The notes under the pieces are model-generated. The model ran no database searches and had not been told where the DNA came from. It was given only the letters and a program-made list of their open reading frames with translations. This document shows, piece by piece, positions 26,500 to 35,252 of a stretch of 64,000 bases of DNA. Origin of the DNA: Desulfocarbo indianensis (lineage in GTDB: Bacteria; Desulfobacterota; Desulfarculia; Desulfarculales; Desulfarculaceae); contig LBMP01000003.1 in the NCBI GenBank assembly GCA_001184205.1, positions 62,001-126,000 of the forward strand. The letters are read 5' to 3'. Within the stretch, counting starts at the first letter, position 1. Every line of letters starts with the position of its first letter. Made by a program: the position numbers and the translations under genes.

Positions 26500-27759
26500 C
26501 TAACCCGGCCAGGAGGGCAGTTTTTCGCCCCGGCTGAGGTCTGCCAGGGTTTCCCGCTGCCTGACCACGCTGTATTGCCCGCCGTTGACCAAGACCTCGG
26601 CCGCCCTGGGCCGGGAATTGTAATTGCTGCTCATGGCGAAGCCATAGGCCCCGGCCGAAAGCACGGCCAGAAGATCGCCCCGCTCAAAAGCCGGCATCTC
26701 CCGATCGCGGGCCAGGAAATCGCCGGTCTCGCAAATGGGGCCCACCAGATCGGCCACCTGCGTCTCCCCCGCCGCGGCCTTGGCCACCGGCCAGACCGCG
26801 TGATAGGAGTCATAAAAGCTGGGCCGGATGAGATCGTTCATGGCGGCGTCGGCGATGACAAAGTGCTTGGCCGGGGTCTGTTTGGTGAAAAGCACCCGAG
26901 CCATGAGAATCCCCGCGTTGCCCACCAGAACCCGGCCCGGCTCCAGGATCAGCTTCATGCCCAGGCGGCTCACGGTCTCCTTCAGGGCCGCCGCGTATTC
27001 ATCGGGCTGGGGCGGGCTTTCCTGATCATAGGTGATGCCCAGGCCGCCGCCCAAGTCCAAGAGGCTCAAGTTGATTCCCACCTCGCGGAGCTTCTCCACC
27101 AGACGCGCCACCCTGTCCAGGGCGTCGGCAAAGGGCCGGGTGTCGGTGAGCTGGCTTCCGATGTGGCAGGAGACGCCTTTCAGCTCCACGTGGGGCAAGG
27201 CGGCGGCAATGGGGTACTGGCGGAAGGCGGTCTCCATGTCCAGGCCGAACTTGTTCTTGGCCAGACCGGTGGTTATCTTGGGATGGGTGTGGGCGTCCAC
27301 GTCGGGATTCACCCGGAAGCTCACCGGCGCTTTCACGCCCAGCCGGCCGGCCACCTGATTGAGCACCTCCAACTCGTCCACGCTCTCCAGGTTAAACATG
27401 AGGATGCCCGCCTTGAGCGCGGCCTCCATCTCGGCCTCGGTCTTGCCCACGCCTGAGTAGACGATGCGCTCCGGTTGCACGCCGGCGGCCAGGGCGCGGG
27501 CCAACTCGCCGCCGGAGACTATATCCGCCCCGCCGCCCAGGCTGGCGAACAAGGCCATGACCGCCTTGTTGGAATTGGCCTTCACCGCGTAGCAGACCAG
27601 ATGATCCATGCCCTGGAAGGCCCGGGAAAAGGCCTGGAAATGTCGGGTCAAGGTGGCTTGCGAATAGACGTAGGTCGGCGTGCCCACTTCTTGGGCGATC
27701 CGCCCCAAGCTGACCTCCTCGGCGTGCAACACGCCGTCGATGTAGTGAAAATGGTGCAT
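26500..27759 (-). CDS. lysA: Diaminopimelate decarboxylase
   Basis: The 419-residue fold-type III PLP enzyme performs the last step to lysine. Conserved elements are YVYSQATLTRHF, CYAVKANSNKAVM (PLP Lys), GADIVSGGEL, KFGLDME, HIGSQLTD, LDLGGGLGI, LEPGRVLVGNAG and the closing CETGDFLARDREMP and GAYGFAMSSNYNSRPR. The ATG at 27759 (MHHFHY) is preferred to the TTG six codons upstream, though neither has a strong ribosome site. It is the promoter-proximal gene of the leftward lysine cluster. Confidence 0.95.
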   Translation of the reverse strand: MHHFHYIDGVLHAEEVSLGRIAQEVGTPTYVYSQATLTRHFQAFSRAFQGMDHLVCYAVKANSNKAVMALFASLGGGADIVSGGELARALAAGVQPERIVYSGVGKTEAEMEAALKAGILMFNLESVDELEVLNQVAGRLGVKAPVSFRVNPDVDAHTHPKITTGLAKNKFGLDMETAFRQYPIAAALPHVELKGVSCHIGSQLTDTRPFADALDRVARLVEKLREVGINLSLLDLGGGLGITYDQESPPQPDEYAAALKETVSRLGMKLILEPGRVLVGNAGILMARVLFTKQTPAKHFVIADAAMNDLIRPSFYDSYHAVWPVAKAAAGETQVADLVGPICETGDFLARDREMPAFERGDLLAVLSAGAYGFAMSSNYNSRPRAAEVLVNGGQYSVVRQRETLADLSRGEKLPSWPG

Positions 27760-27794
27760 GGTAAGCGCTAACCCCAATGGTCTGGTTAATGGTT

Positions 27795-27800
27795 ATTATA
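27795..27800 (-). promoter_or_regulatory. Perfect -10 box upstream of lysA
   Basis: Read leftward the sequence is TATAAT, in a short AT-rich stretch; the -35 region is not consensus. Transcription would start about 30 bases before the lysA ATG. No lysine riboswitch fold is apparent in so short a leader. Confidence 0.4.
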
Positions 27801-27962
27801 GTAAACAAATAATAAACGTTTTTACCAGGATGCACAGGGCAATGCATATAAAAAAACCACCGGCGGCCCCATGAAAAACGCCGTGGTACTAAACATCCAT
27901 GGTAAAGCGGGGAAAGAGGAGCCGTCGGGGCTTACAGGCGTTGGCTCCAGGGGGTGCCTGAA

Positions 27963-27997
27963 GACCTTGCCGGGCCTTTTCGCAGCCCGGCAAGGTC
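27963..27997 (-). terminator. Strong hairpin after the protease gene
   Basis: GACCTTGCCGGGC (27963-27975) and GCCCGGCAAGGTC (27985-27997) form a perfect 13-pair stem with a nine-base loop, 15 bases beyond the leftward protease stop. A T-tract is lacking. Confidence 0.6.
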
Positions 27998-28011
27998 CAA
28001 ACCGCCTCACC

Positions 28012-29358
28012 TCAAGGGCGTAAGCGGCTGCACTTGGCCTGCCCCACCACGGGAGAGTCCTTCGCATTCAACTTGTGGTCGGCGTCCTGGTCGAATTGGG
28101 TCAAGAAAGCTCCGTCAAGGCACCATGGCTCGCCGGCGCCGTGGCTGTTAATCCCTCTTTTCTCCACCCCGATCCAATATGAGGACCCCCAGCGTTGATA
28201 CTGGGCTCCGCTCAGCTTGCAGCAGCGCACCTGGCCAACCTTCGGCGAATCATGAGCGCTGGACTTGGCATCGGCGTCCAGGTCGATCTGGGTCAGGAAA
28301 CTGCCGTTGGGGCACCAGGCGGGCAACATCTGATGGGAATTTTTCTTGGCCTGCCCAACCTTGTGCCAGGCGCAGGAAGCCCATTTGTTATTCTCCGCGC
28401 CGGCCAACTTGCAGCATCTCGCGCTGCCGATCACCGGGTCGTCATGCGCGCTGAGCTTGGGGCCCCGGTCCAGGTCCAGGGCCACCAGGAAGCTGCCTTG
28501 CGGGCACCAGGCCTTGCCGGCCTGATGGCTGGCGATTCCCTTTTGGGCCACCTTTACCCAGACGCAGGCGCTCCAGGAGGGACGCGGCAAATCGAAAATC
28601 CAGTTGTAGCTGAAACCGGTGGGGCGATAGACGCTTGCGGTGTTGTCAGTCCAACTGGCCACGCCAACCACCTTGCCTGCCGCGTTCAAGGCCGGCCCCC
28701 CCGAGTCGCCGCCACAGGCAATGGCTTTGAATCCGATGCCGCCCCATTCGCTGCCTTGCACCTCCATTTTAGCCATCATTTTGGCTCCGGAGCCTTTGCA
28801 ATCTTTCCCCGTGCTGCCGTAGCCCACCACGGTCAATTGCTCTCCGGCCAAGGGAGTGTTTTGCGGCTCCTCCACCGGAATGGGTTTGACCTTGGCCACC
28901 TGGCTTATTGGCTTTTCCAACTCCACCACGGCCAAATCCTCCCTTAACCAACCGCGCAAGCTATACTCGGGATGCACCCTGACCGTGCCCTTTACGGTCA
29001 CGTTTTTTCTGGTTTTGGATTCATCGGCCGGGGTCTTGGGGTCATCCACCGGGAAGACTTCGTGCAAGATAAAGGACGCCTTGGCATCGCAGCCTTTAGT
29101 CTTCCAATCGCCCCGGCAAACGCAATGCGCCGCGGTAAGCGCCAGCTTGTCGGTGATCAAGGTGCCCGAGCAACCTGTTGTAATGGTTCCCACCGCTTCC
29201 AGATATCCCGGCGGCACCACGCTCCCCGTTCTTATAAAGAGCATTCCCGTATTGGTCGTCGGTTGCGCCCAGCAAGGGCCGCCAAGCAAGCTGGCTGAAA
29301 AAATTAGGGTAATTAAAGTTAAAACCAATTGGACTCCGGGTTTCCCCCCCTTTGGCAT
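28012..29358 (-). CDS. Secreted trypsin-like serine protease with three C-terminal Cys/Trp repeats
   Basis: The protein has 448 residues. The ATG at 29358 follows GGAGGAAGG and opens a Sec signal peptide (cleavage near WAQ, residue 31). The chymotrypsin-fold domain spans about residues 40-258 with all three catalytic residues: His78 in LTAAHCV, Asp141 in REDLAVVEL and Ser219 in CGGDSGGP. Three repeats of about 60 residues follow (262-318, 327-382, 390-446), each with Trp, SH, WCP/WCL, GSFL/GAFL, an Asp-rich LDLD-like loop, AHD/AKD-SP-V-G and Cys pairs. The Asp-rich loop suggests calcium binding, and the Cys suggest disulphides. The repeats probably bind a surface or substrate. The third has lost one Cys of the CC pair (KCSRL). 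The gene is monocistronic. Confidence 0.88.
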   Translation of the reverse strand: MPKGGKPGVQLVLTLITLIFSASLLGGPCWAQPTTNTGMLFIRTGSVVPPGYLEAVGTITTGCSGTLITDKLALTAAHCVCRGDWKTKGCDAKASFILHEVFPVDDPKTPADESKTRKNVTVKGTVRVHPEYSLRGWLREDLAVVELEKPISQVAKVKPIPVEEPQNTPLAGEQLTVVGYGSTGKDCKGSGAKMMAKMEVQGSEWGGIGFKAIACGGDSGGPALNAAGKVVGVASWTDNTASVYRPTGFSYNWIFDLPRPSWSACVWVKVAQKGIASHQAGKAWCPQGSFLVALDLDRGPKLSAHDDPVIGSARCCKLAGAENNKWASCAWHKVGQAKKNSHQMLPAWCPNGSFLTQIDLDADAKSSAHDSPKVGQVRCCKLSGAQYQRWGSSYWIGVEKRGINSHGAGEPWCLDGAFLTQFDQDADHKLNAKDSPVVGQAKCSRLRP

Positions 29359-29655
29359 ATGCCTTCCTCCATACGGGACGAGGTTTGACGCCGAGGAACG
29401 GTTCCCCCAGAATCGGCTGGAAATAAAGAGACGCTCTCTATTTGGGGCAGACGGTTTGGCGAGATTGTGTCGAAGCACACGATCGGAGAACAACTAGCCT
29501 TATATATTCAAAATAAAGCTGGGCAGCGCAAGGTGTCAATCGATAATTTCAATAGTGATATTATCCTTTTTCATTGCCTTGCCAACGGCTTTACCCCTGG
29601 CGCGCACCCTGTTACCCTAATCTCAAAGAGGTATTTTTTTAGGGATCGGCAAACC

Positions 29656-30243
29656 ATGACAGAGCAAATAGAGGAACTGGCCCAGCGCTTGGCGGAGTTT
29701 CGCGGCCGGGCCCAGCAAGAGCCCGCCGCATACCTGCCCAAGGTGGCCGGCGCCTGCAACAACCTGGGCAACCTTCTGGCGGACCAGGGACGCTATGAGG
29801 ACGCGGGAGCCCATCTGGCCGAAGCGCTCGTCCTGCACATGATGCTCTGGCTGGGGGACCGCAACGCCCACGGCCCCAACCTGGGCATAGTGCTGGCCAG
29901 CGTGCGCGGACTGGCCGCCAACCCGGAATTCGAATCCCGCTGGGAATGGCTGGCCAAGCTGTGGGGCGTGGTGCTGTACAACCTGCACGGCAAGTGCTTC
30001 CCCTTCTGCCGGGAACTGGGGGGGCTTTTCGAAAGCCTGGAGCAGTGGGAACTGGCTCTGGAGCCCTACATCTTCGCGGAGTTGATTTTAAGGGAGCAAA
30101 GCCCGGAGCAGGCGGCCATGGCCAGGGCCGACGCCCAGCGCCTGGAGGACAAGCTGGACCAGGATTTGGAGCCGCTGCGGGCCGGCATCGAGGAGCGTCT
30201 GCTCCGTTTCACCAGCGGCCCATCCCGGCCGGCACCTGGATAG
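29656..30243 (+). CDS. Helical repeat (TPR-like) protein of unknown function
   Basis: The protein has 195 residues, mostly helical. ACNNLGNLLADQGRYEDAGAHLAEAL near residues 32-57 fits a tetratricopeptide repeat, and LEQWELALEPYIFAELIL fits a second degenerate one; WEWLAKLWGVVLYNLHGKCFPF lies between. I chose the ATG at 29656 because the upstream extension to 29467 has Phe/Ile-rich non-repeat composition. The ribosome site is weak. Its last 35 bases overlap the end of the convergent EamA gene. Probably a protein-protein interaction module; no partner is evident. Confidence 0.65.
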   Translation: MTEQIEELAQRLAEFRGRAQQEPAAYLPKVAGACNNLGNLLADQGRYEDAGAHLAEALVLHMMLWLGDRNAHGPNLGIVLASVRGLAANPEFESRWEWLAKLWGVVLYNLHGKCFPFCRELGGLFESLEQWELALEPYIFAELILREQSPEQAAMARADAQRLEDKLDQDLEPLRAGIEERLLRFTSGPSRPAPG

Positions 30244-31195
30244 GCTCGGGCCCGTCAAGGGCGCCAGGCTTCCGCGGCGCGGGCTGAGGGTCTTTTCCCG
30301 CCAGGCTTATGAGCAAGATGGCCGCCACCGCCAGGAGCCCGGCCGCCAGGTGAAGCCAGGTGAGGCGCTCGCCCAGAAACAGGCTGATCAAGGCCAAGGC
30401 GCTCACCGGCATCAAGGCGGTGAACACCCCGGCGGTGCCCCCGGAAACCTGGGACACCCCCCGGAACCAGAGGAAGTAGGCCAGCACCGTGAAGACCAGC
30501 CCAAAATAGACAATGGACGCCCAGCCCCCCGGGCCCACCGCGGCGAAATCAAAATCCGCGGCCTGCCAGATGCCCAGCGGCAAGGAAAACAGCAGCCCCC
30601 ACAGGCAGAGCGCCGCCGTGACCGTGAGATTGGGTAGGTCGGCGGGAAGCCGCTTCCTGATGAGCAGGAACACGGCCTCCCCCAAAACCGCCCCGGACAC
30701 CAAGAGATTGCCCAGCCAGCGTTGAGCCCCCGCGCCTTGTCCGCCGGCAGGGTCGGCCTGAAGACCGCCCAAGAGGTGCACCAAAAGCAAAGCGCCCATT
30801 GCCAAGGCCACTCCCAGGGCAACCCGCAGATTCAGGCGCTCGCCCAGGATAAAAAAGGCCATCAGGGCCATGGCGGCCGGGGTGGTGCTGGTGATGAGCC
30901 CGGCCTCCATGGCGCCGGTCAGGCGCAGGCCCCACAGCAGCAGCAAGGTGAACAGGACTTGCCCGCAGATGGCCATGCCGGCCAGAAGCAGCCAAGCGTC
31001 CCTGCCCAGTCGGCTAAAGCCGCCGCCCCGGACCAGCACATAGGGCAGCAGAAAGCCGGCGGCTATGGCGAACCGCAGGCTGGAAGCCAAGAACAGGGGA
31101 AAGGCCTGGGTGATGACCTTGCCCACCGCCACCCCGCTGCCCACCAAAACCATGGCTCCGCCCAGGCAAATATAGGCGTCCAGTCTTTTTCCCAT
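30209..31195 (-). CDS. EamA/DMT-family transporter
   Basis: The protein has 328 residues with ten predicted membrane helices arranged as two EamA repeats: about residues 10-140 (VGSGVAVGKVITQAFPLFLA, ITSTTPAAMALMAFFILGERL) and 160-300 (FTVLAYFLWFRGVSQV, FTALMPVSALALISLFLGERL). Such carriers export amino acids or other metabolites. The ATG at 31195 is preferred because GGGAG lies nine bases before it. It lies downstream of an AraC regulator on the same strand, a common pairing that suggests AraC controls it. Confidence 0.85.
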   Translation of the reverse strand: MGKRLDAYICLGGAMVLVGSGVAVGKVITQAFPLFLASSLRFAIAAGFLLPYVLVRGGGFSRLGRDAWLLLAGMAICGQVLFTLLLLWGLRLTGAMEAGLITSTTPAAMALMAFFILGERLNLRVALGVALAMGALLLVHLLGGLQADPAGGQGAGAQRWLGNLLVSGAVLGEAVFLLIRKRLPADLPNLTVTAALCLWGLLFSLPLGIWQAADFDFAAVGPGGWASIVYFGLVFTVLAYFLWFRGVSQVSGGTAGVFTALMPVSALALISLFLGERLTWLHLAAGLLAVAAILLISLAGKDPQPAPRKPGALDGPEPIQVPAGMGRW

Positions 31196-31259
31196 GGGAC
31201 CCATCTCCCGCCCCTTGCGGGCTGGCAAAGGTTGCGTCCCAATGGTGCGCCCGGGTTGC

Positions 31260-32120
31260 TCAGGATTCTTGCACGCTATTGCGGTATTGGCCCGGCGTGA
31301 AGCCGTAGACTCGCTTGAAATGGCGGGTCAGATGGCTCTGGTCGCTGAACCCGCTGGCCAGGGCCGCCTCGGCCGGCGGCAGGCCGGCGCGCAAGAGGCT
31401 CTTGGCTTTTTGCAGGCGCAGTTGAATCTGGAAGGCGTGGGGCGTGAGCCCCAGTTGGCGGGAGAACACGCGCAAGAGGTGATAGCGGCTCAGGCCGGCG
31501 ATGCGGCTGATCTCGCTCAGGGAAGGATTGCGCAGCAGATTATCGGCCAGGTATTCGCGGGCCAGGGCCACGGCCCGGGCGCTGGAGCGGGCCCGGCCTT
31601 CGGCCGGCCGGGGATGGCAATGACGCTCCACCAGGTGGCGCAAAAAGCCCAGGAAACGCGATTCCTGCTCCAAGGCCCCGGCCGCGCCGGGCTCCAGGCA
31701 GCGATGCAGGCTCAAGAGCTCCAGGGCCAGGTCCGGGTCCTTTAGCACGCCGGAGCGAAAAAACGGCTCGCCCATGGTTTTGGCCTGCGCCGAGCCGATG
31801 CAGGCGCCGCGCAGCCAATGGTTGCCCAGGTAGAGCATGCGGTAGCGCCAGCCGGATTCATGGGCGGGCTTGCCGTTGTGGGGCTCGCCGGCCAGGCACA
31901 GGTTTATCTCGCCGGGGGCCGCCAACAGGCTGCCTCCCCGGTAATCGAACTGCAAGGCCCCCGCCTGAATGACGCCCACGGCAAAGCAATCGTGAAAGTG
32001 CTTGCTGAAATGCTGCCGCAGATAATGGGCGCTGAGGAGTTCCACCTCCCGCAAATGGGGCAGACTCCACACCCGGGCGTTTTCCGGGGCCGTGGCTCCC
32101 AAGCCTGGGCCCGCGCGCAA
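31260..32120 (-). CDS. AraC-family transcriptional regulator
   Basis: The protein has 286 residues. The N-terminal cupin-type sensor (about 20-140) contains HFSKHFHDCFAVGVI and LLAAPGEINLCLAGEPH. The C-terminal double helix-turn-helix (about 190-285) has PSLSEISRIAGLSRYHLLRV, LTPHAFQIQLRLQKAK, ASGFSDQSHLTRHFKRVYG and TPGQYR. The start is a TTG at 32120, supported by GGGGAGG eight bases before. It probably senses an amino acid or small ligand and controls the EamA gene 64 bases downstream; that is inference from the pairing. Confidence 0.88.
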   Translation of the reverse strand: MRAGPGLGATAPENARVWSLPHLREVELLSAHYLRQHFSKHFHDCFAVGVIQAGALQFDYRGGSLLAAPGEINLCLAGEPHNGKPAHESGWRYRMLYLGNHWLRGACIGSAQAKTMGEPFFRSGVLKDPDLALELLSLHRCLEPGAAGALEQESRFLGFLRHLVERHCHPRPAEGRARSSARAVALAREYLADNLLRNPSLSEISRIAGLSRYHLLRVFSRQLGLTPHAFQIQLRLQKAKSLLRAGLPPAEAALASGFSDQSHLTRHFKRVYGFTPGQYRNSVQES

Positions 32121-32218
32121 ATCATCACCTCCCCGTCAAAGTCGCCTCGGTTCCATTATCGCCGGGGCGGGCGGTTTTTTCTTGAACGAAATTGCGCTCA
32201 GCGCCGGCGCAACGTGGG

Positions 32219-32491
32219 TCACGCTTTCTTTTGCAATACGATGGTCACCGCGTTGAGACGGTCGGGACACTCCAGGGTGATCTGCCCGTCCGGGGCCCAG
32301 GGAATGACTCCGCCGAACTGCAAGGTTTGCACGGTGGGGAATATGTCGTGATAAAAATAGCCGCACATGCCGCCGGCGTCCCAGCAGCTAAGCTCCATGA
32401 CCTGCCCCTTGCGGTGACCGGCCTGACACTCGCCTTTGGTGGCAACGACTTCGGCCTGAAACGTGGCGAACCCCTCGGGTGTGGCTGCCAT
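32219..32491 (-). CDS. TIGR04076-family small protein
   Basis: The 90 residues match the TIGR04076 pattern: CQAGHRKGQVMEL (Cys-x3-His-x2-Gly), CGYFYHDIFPTVQTLQFGG, IPWAPDG and a C-terminal CPDRLNAVTIVL. Conserved Cys and His suggest metal binding, but no activity is known. GGAGG lies before the ATG. It precedes the AraC gene on the same strand with about 100 bases between. Confidence 0.8.
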   Translation of the reverse strand: MAATPEGFATFQAEVVATKGECQAGHRKGQVMELSCWDAGGMCGYFYHDIFPTVQTLQFGGVIPWAPDGQITLECPDRLNAVTIVLQKKA

Positions 32492-32968
32492 GGAAACCTC
32501 CTTTGGTGACGCGCCTCGGGGGCGTTTATTAATCGTTGGCCTACCCGAAACCGTATATACTCACCAGGAACAATTATCCCCTGCCAAGCCGGCAAGACAG
32601 GCAAGGAGAAATTTCTATTTTGCAAGAATTCTCCGCAGGATGAAAAACACCTTGACTTTGACCGGGAAAGCATAACAAGCTCATAGGAGCCCGTCTCCGT
32701 CGGTTCGCTGCCGGAAGCCCGGTATGGAGTCGCGGAGTTATGCTTCCCCGATCACTAGAGATCTGCCACTTCTTCATGGGTTCTCCGGCGCGTTGTCATG
32801 CTGAAGGCTTCCTTGGTCCCCGGTGGTCGTCGACCCTCCTGGCTATTTTATCCTGTCCTTATGGCGTATTGGCTTTCATTTTGCAATTGATGACAATCAA
32901 ACTGCCGCAAGGAATGGGCGGAGAGTCTCGACCTTTGTAAACTGCCCCCTTAATAAAGGTGTGTTAAA
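32492..32968. other. Intergenic region with large imperfect hairpin
   Basis: Nearly 480 bases between the TIGR04076 gene (leftward) and the acyltransferase gene (rightward). The only structure I can support is the inverted repeat at 32664-32748, listed separately. Open frames of 66-70 codons here lack ribosome sites and protein-like composition. Confidence 0.5.
32664..32748. repeat. Inverted repeat enclosing about 60 bases (possible structured RNA)
   Basis: GGGAAAGCATAAC (32664-32676) pairs with GTTATGCTTCCC (32737-32748), with one bulged base. Inside, CTCCG/CGGAG and CGG/CCG elements can pair further, giving a long branched hairpin. TTGACT lies just before it. It may be a leader RNA, an sRNA or a remnant of a small mobile element; I cannot match it to a known riboswitch class. 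Confidence 0.4.
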
Positions 32969-34030
32969 ATGAGACTGCAACAAACCACCATCAATTCCAT
33001 CCCATTGATATTCAAAGAAAAGAGTCCCTCGCTTCCCAAGGATTGGGGCCTTGAGAAAATCCTGGCCGGCCTGGCGGGGGCCCGCGGGCTGGACCTGAGC
33101 CGCATGTTGCAGGCATCCTCCAGCGTATGGCTTTTCCAACGCCTGCCCGCCTGGGCCAGCCGCCATCTCATGGGGCTGGTGGGCGCCGCCTATTTCAGGC
33201 TGAACCAAGCCAAGCGCTCCAAGATCATGACCAGTCTCCGGGCCTATCTCGGCGAGGATGCAGATCATGAAACCTTGCGCCGCATGTGGGTTGCCGTGCG
33301 CGCGGGCATCGTGGATCACTACCACGAGAAGCTCATGATGGGCTTCAAGCCCCTTGATTGGCTGCAAGGGCTCATGAACCGCCGCCTGAAGGTGGAGGGC
33401 CTGTCCGTGCTCAAACAGGCCCACGACCTGGGCCGCGGGGTCATCATGGTCACCGGCCATTTCGGCGCGGTGGAGTTCATGCCCTTGAGCCTGGCCATGC
33501 ACGGCTATCCCCTGGCCACCATGGTGCATTGCAAGAGTCAGGGCCTGCGCGAGGCCCTGGAGTACAAGGCTTCCCTTTTCAACACCAATCTGCTTGACCC
33601 CAAGAGCGAGAGCGTGTTATTTCGCGCCTTGCAGGAGTTGAAAGAGGGCCGGGTGCTCATCACGCAATGCGACGAGTTGGATTGCTGGCGGCCCTACCCT
33701 AACAAATTCATAAATTTTCTGGGCCAAGAGGCCGGCCTCGACCGCTCCCTGGACCTGTTGGCGCGTAAATCCCGCGCGCCGGTGGTGTTCGGTCTCATAC
33801 ACCGCCGGCCGGGCGGCCGTTATCTCCTGCGGATAACGCCCGTCTCAGACATGCGAAACCCAGAGCGCGGCCAGGTTGCCCGCGCTTGCCTTGACTTGCT
33901 CTGCCAAAACATAGGCCAAGAACCCCAGGCCTGGTATGAGTGGGCCAAGCTGACTAGGTTGATAAATGATCCTCCCGTTAAAACTGAAGCTGAAGAGTCT
34001 ATCCCTATACCTAGCGAGGCTGCCGCTTAA
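32969..34030 (+). CDS. LpxL/HtrB-like lysophospholipid acyltransferase family protein
   Basis: The 353 residues include GRGVIMVTGHFGAVEFMPL near residue 158, the H-x4-E catalytic motif of LpxL-type acyltransferases, then RVLITQCDELD and VVFGLIHRRPGGRYLL. LpxL enzymes add secondary acyl chains to lipid A; this protein lacks a clear N-terminal membrane anchor and is longer at both ends, so the acceptor may differ. AAGGTG lies before the ATG. Its last 65 bases overlap the next gene in another frame, implying coupled expression. Confidence 0.75.
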   Translation: MRLQQTTINSIPLIFKEKSPSLPKDWGLEKILAGLAGARGLDLSRMLQASSSVWLFQRLPAWASRHLMGLVGAAYFRLNQAKRSKIMTSLRAYLGEDADHETLRRMWVAVRAGIVDHYHEKLMMGFKPLDWLQGLMNRRLKVEGLSVLKQAHDLGRGVIMVTGHFGAVEFMPLSLAMHGYPLATMVHCKSQGLREALEYKASLFNTNLLDPKSESVLFRALQELKEGRVLITQCDELDCWRPYPNKFINFLGQEAGLDRSLDLLARKSRAPVVFGLIHRRPGGRYLLRITPVSDMRNPERGQVARACLDLLCQNIGQEPQAWYEWAKLTRLINDPPVKTEAEESIPIPSEAAA

Positions 34031-35105
34031 GTTCCCCATTGAGCACAGCTTGGCCAGCAACACCAACACCGATTCCCTGGTCATACGCCTGGAGGACCAA
34101 AGCGGTCTGACGGGCTACGGCGAGGGGGTCCCCCGACCCTACGTCACCGGCGAGAGCCGGGAGAGCGCCTCGGCCTTCATCACTGAAAAGGCGGCGGCTT
34201 CATTGCTGGGGCGGGAGTTCGAGCCCTGCGACGTTTGGGCGTGGTTCGCGCGCAACTTTGCCGAACAAGCCATCGACGCCGCGCCGGCGGCGGTGTGCGC
34301 CCTGGAAACCGCGCTCTTGGATCTGGCCGGCCGCCTCTGGCAAAAAAGCATGAGCGACTTCCTGGGAGGCCGGCAACGCGCCCAGGTGACCTACGGCGCG
34401 GTGATTCCCTTTGCCGGGCGCGAGCTGCACCAGCGCCTCACCGAGATGATAAAGGCCATGGGCATGTCCGAGGTGAAGCTAAAGGTGGGGCGGTCGGACG
34501 ACCTGGAGCGCCTGGCTTCCTTGCGCAAAGCCCTGGGGCCGGAGGTCAGCATCCGGGTGGACGCCAACGCCTGTTGGACCAGCCAGGAGGCGCTGGCCAA
34601 TATCCAAGCCATGCGGCCCTTCAACGTGGCGGCGGTGGAGCAGCCGGTGGCGGCCGAGGACTTGGCGGGCCTGGCCAGCCTGCGCCAAGCCGTGGAGCCC
34701 TTGATCCTGGCGGACGAATCCTGCTGCACCCCCGGCCAGGCCCGGGCCCTGATAGATGCGGGCGCGGTGGATGGATTCAACTTGCGCCTAAGTAAATGCG
34801 GAGGGCCCGCCCGCACCTTGGCGCTTTTGGAGCTGGCCCTGGCCAACGGCCTCAAGGCGCAGATGGGCTGCCAGGTGGGCGAGTTGGGCATACTCTCGGC
34901 CCTGGGCCGCCACCTGGCCTGCGCCCGGAGCGAGCTGATTTTCCTGGAAGGCAGCCTGGGCAAATATTATGTGCAGGGCGACGTTATCGAGGAGGATATA
35001 TCCTTCGGCCCCGGCGGCCAAGCCGAGGCCCTGCCAGGCTGGGGCCTGGGGGTCACGGCGCGGGAAGAGGCCTTGCGGCCCTTCCATCTGGTCACCCTGG
35101 ATTAG
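33966..35105 (+). CDS. Enolase-superfamily enzyme (muconate cycloisomerase / dipeptide epimerase subgroup)
   Basis: The protein has 379 residues. The catalytic pattern of the MLE subgroup is present: EVKLKVG (K-x-K), metal ligands in RVDANACW (Asp), AAVEQPV (Glu) and LILADESC (Asp), and the second Lys in NLRLSKCGG. Possible activities are o-succinylbenzoate synthase, muconate cycloisomerase or dipeptide epimerase; no menaquinone or aromatic genes are nearby. The ATG at 33966 lies inside the acyltransferase gene; later in-frame ATGs would remove conserved N-terminal strands (LPLKFPIEHS, TGYGEGVPRPYVTGE). The unusual 65-base overlap argues that the two proteins act together, perhaps on a peptide or acylated product. 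Confidence 0.85.
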   Translation: MILPLKLKLKSLSLYLARLPLKFPIEHSLASNTNTDSLVIRLEDQSGLTGYGEGVPRPYVTGESRESASAFITEKAAASLLGREFEPCDVWAWFARNFAEQAIDAAPAAVCALETALLDLAGRLWQKSMSDFLGGRQRAQVTYGAVIPFAGRELHQRLTEMIKAMGMSEVKLKVGRSDDLERLASLRKALGPEVSIRVDANACWTSQEALANIQAMRPFNVAAVEQPVAAEDLAGLASLRQAVEPLILADESCCTPGQARALIDAGAVDGFNLRLSKCGGPARTLALLELALANGLKAQMGCQVGELGILSALGRHLACARSELIFLEGSLGKYYVQGDVIEEDISFGPGGQAEALPGWGLGVTAREEALRPFHLVTLD

Positions 35106-35252
35106 CCAAGACAATCCCGGCGGAGTCGGCGCGCGCCGCTTCCCGCGCGGCCGGGCGCGTCGGGCGATTTGGCTTTGGATCGCTGGGGGCCCCTTGCCGG
35201 TTGGTGTGCGACCGGCTGCCCCCCCTATTCTTGCGGTAAGTCAGGCCGGTTT

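Noticed and set aside
26500-27850. Lysine riboswitch before lysA
   Set aside because: The leader between the -10 box and the ATG is only about 30 bases, too short for the aptamer.
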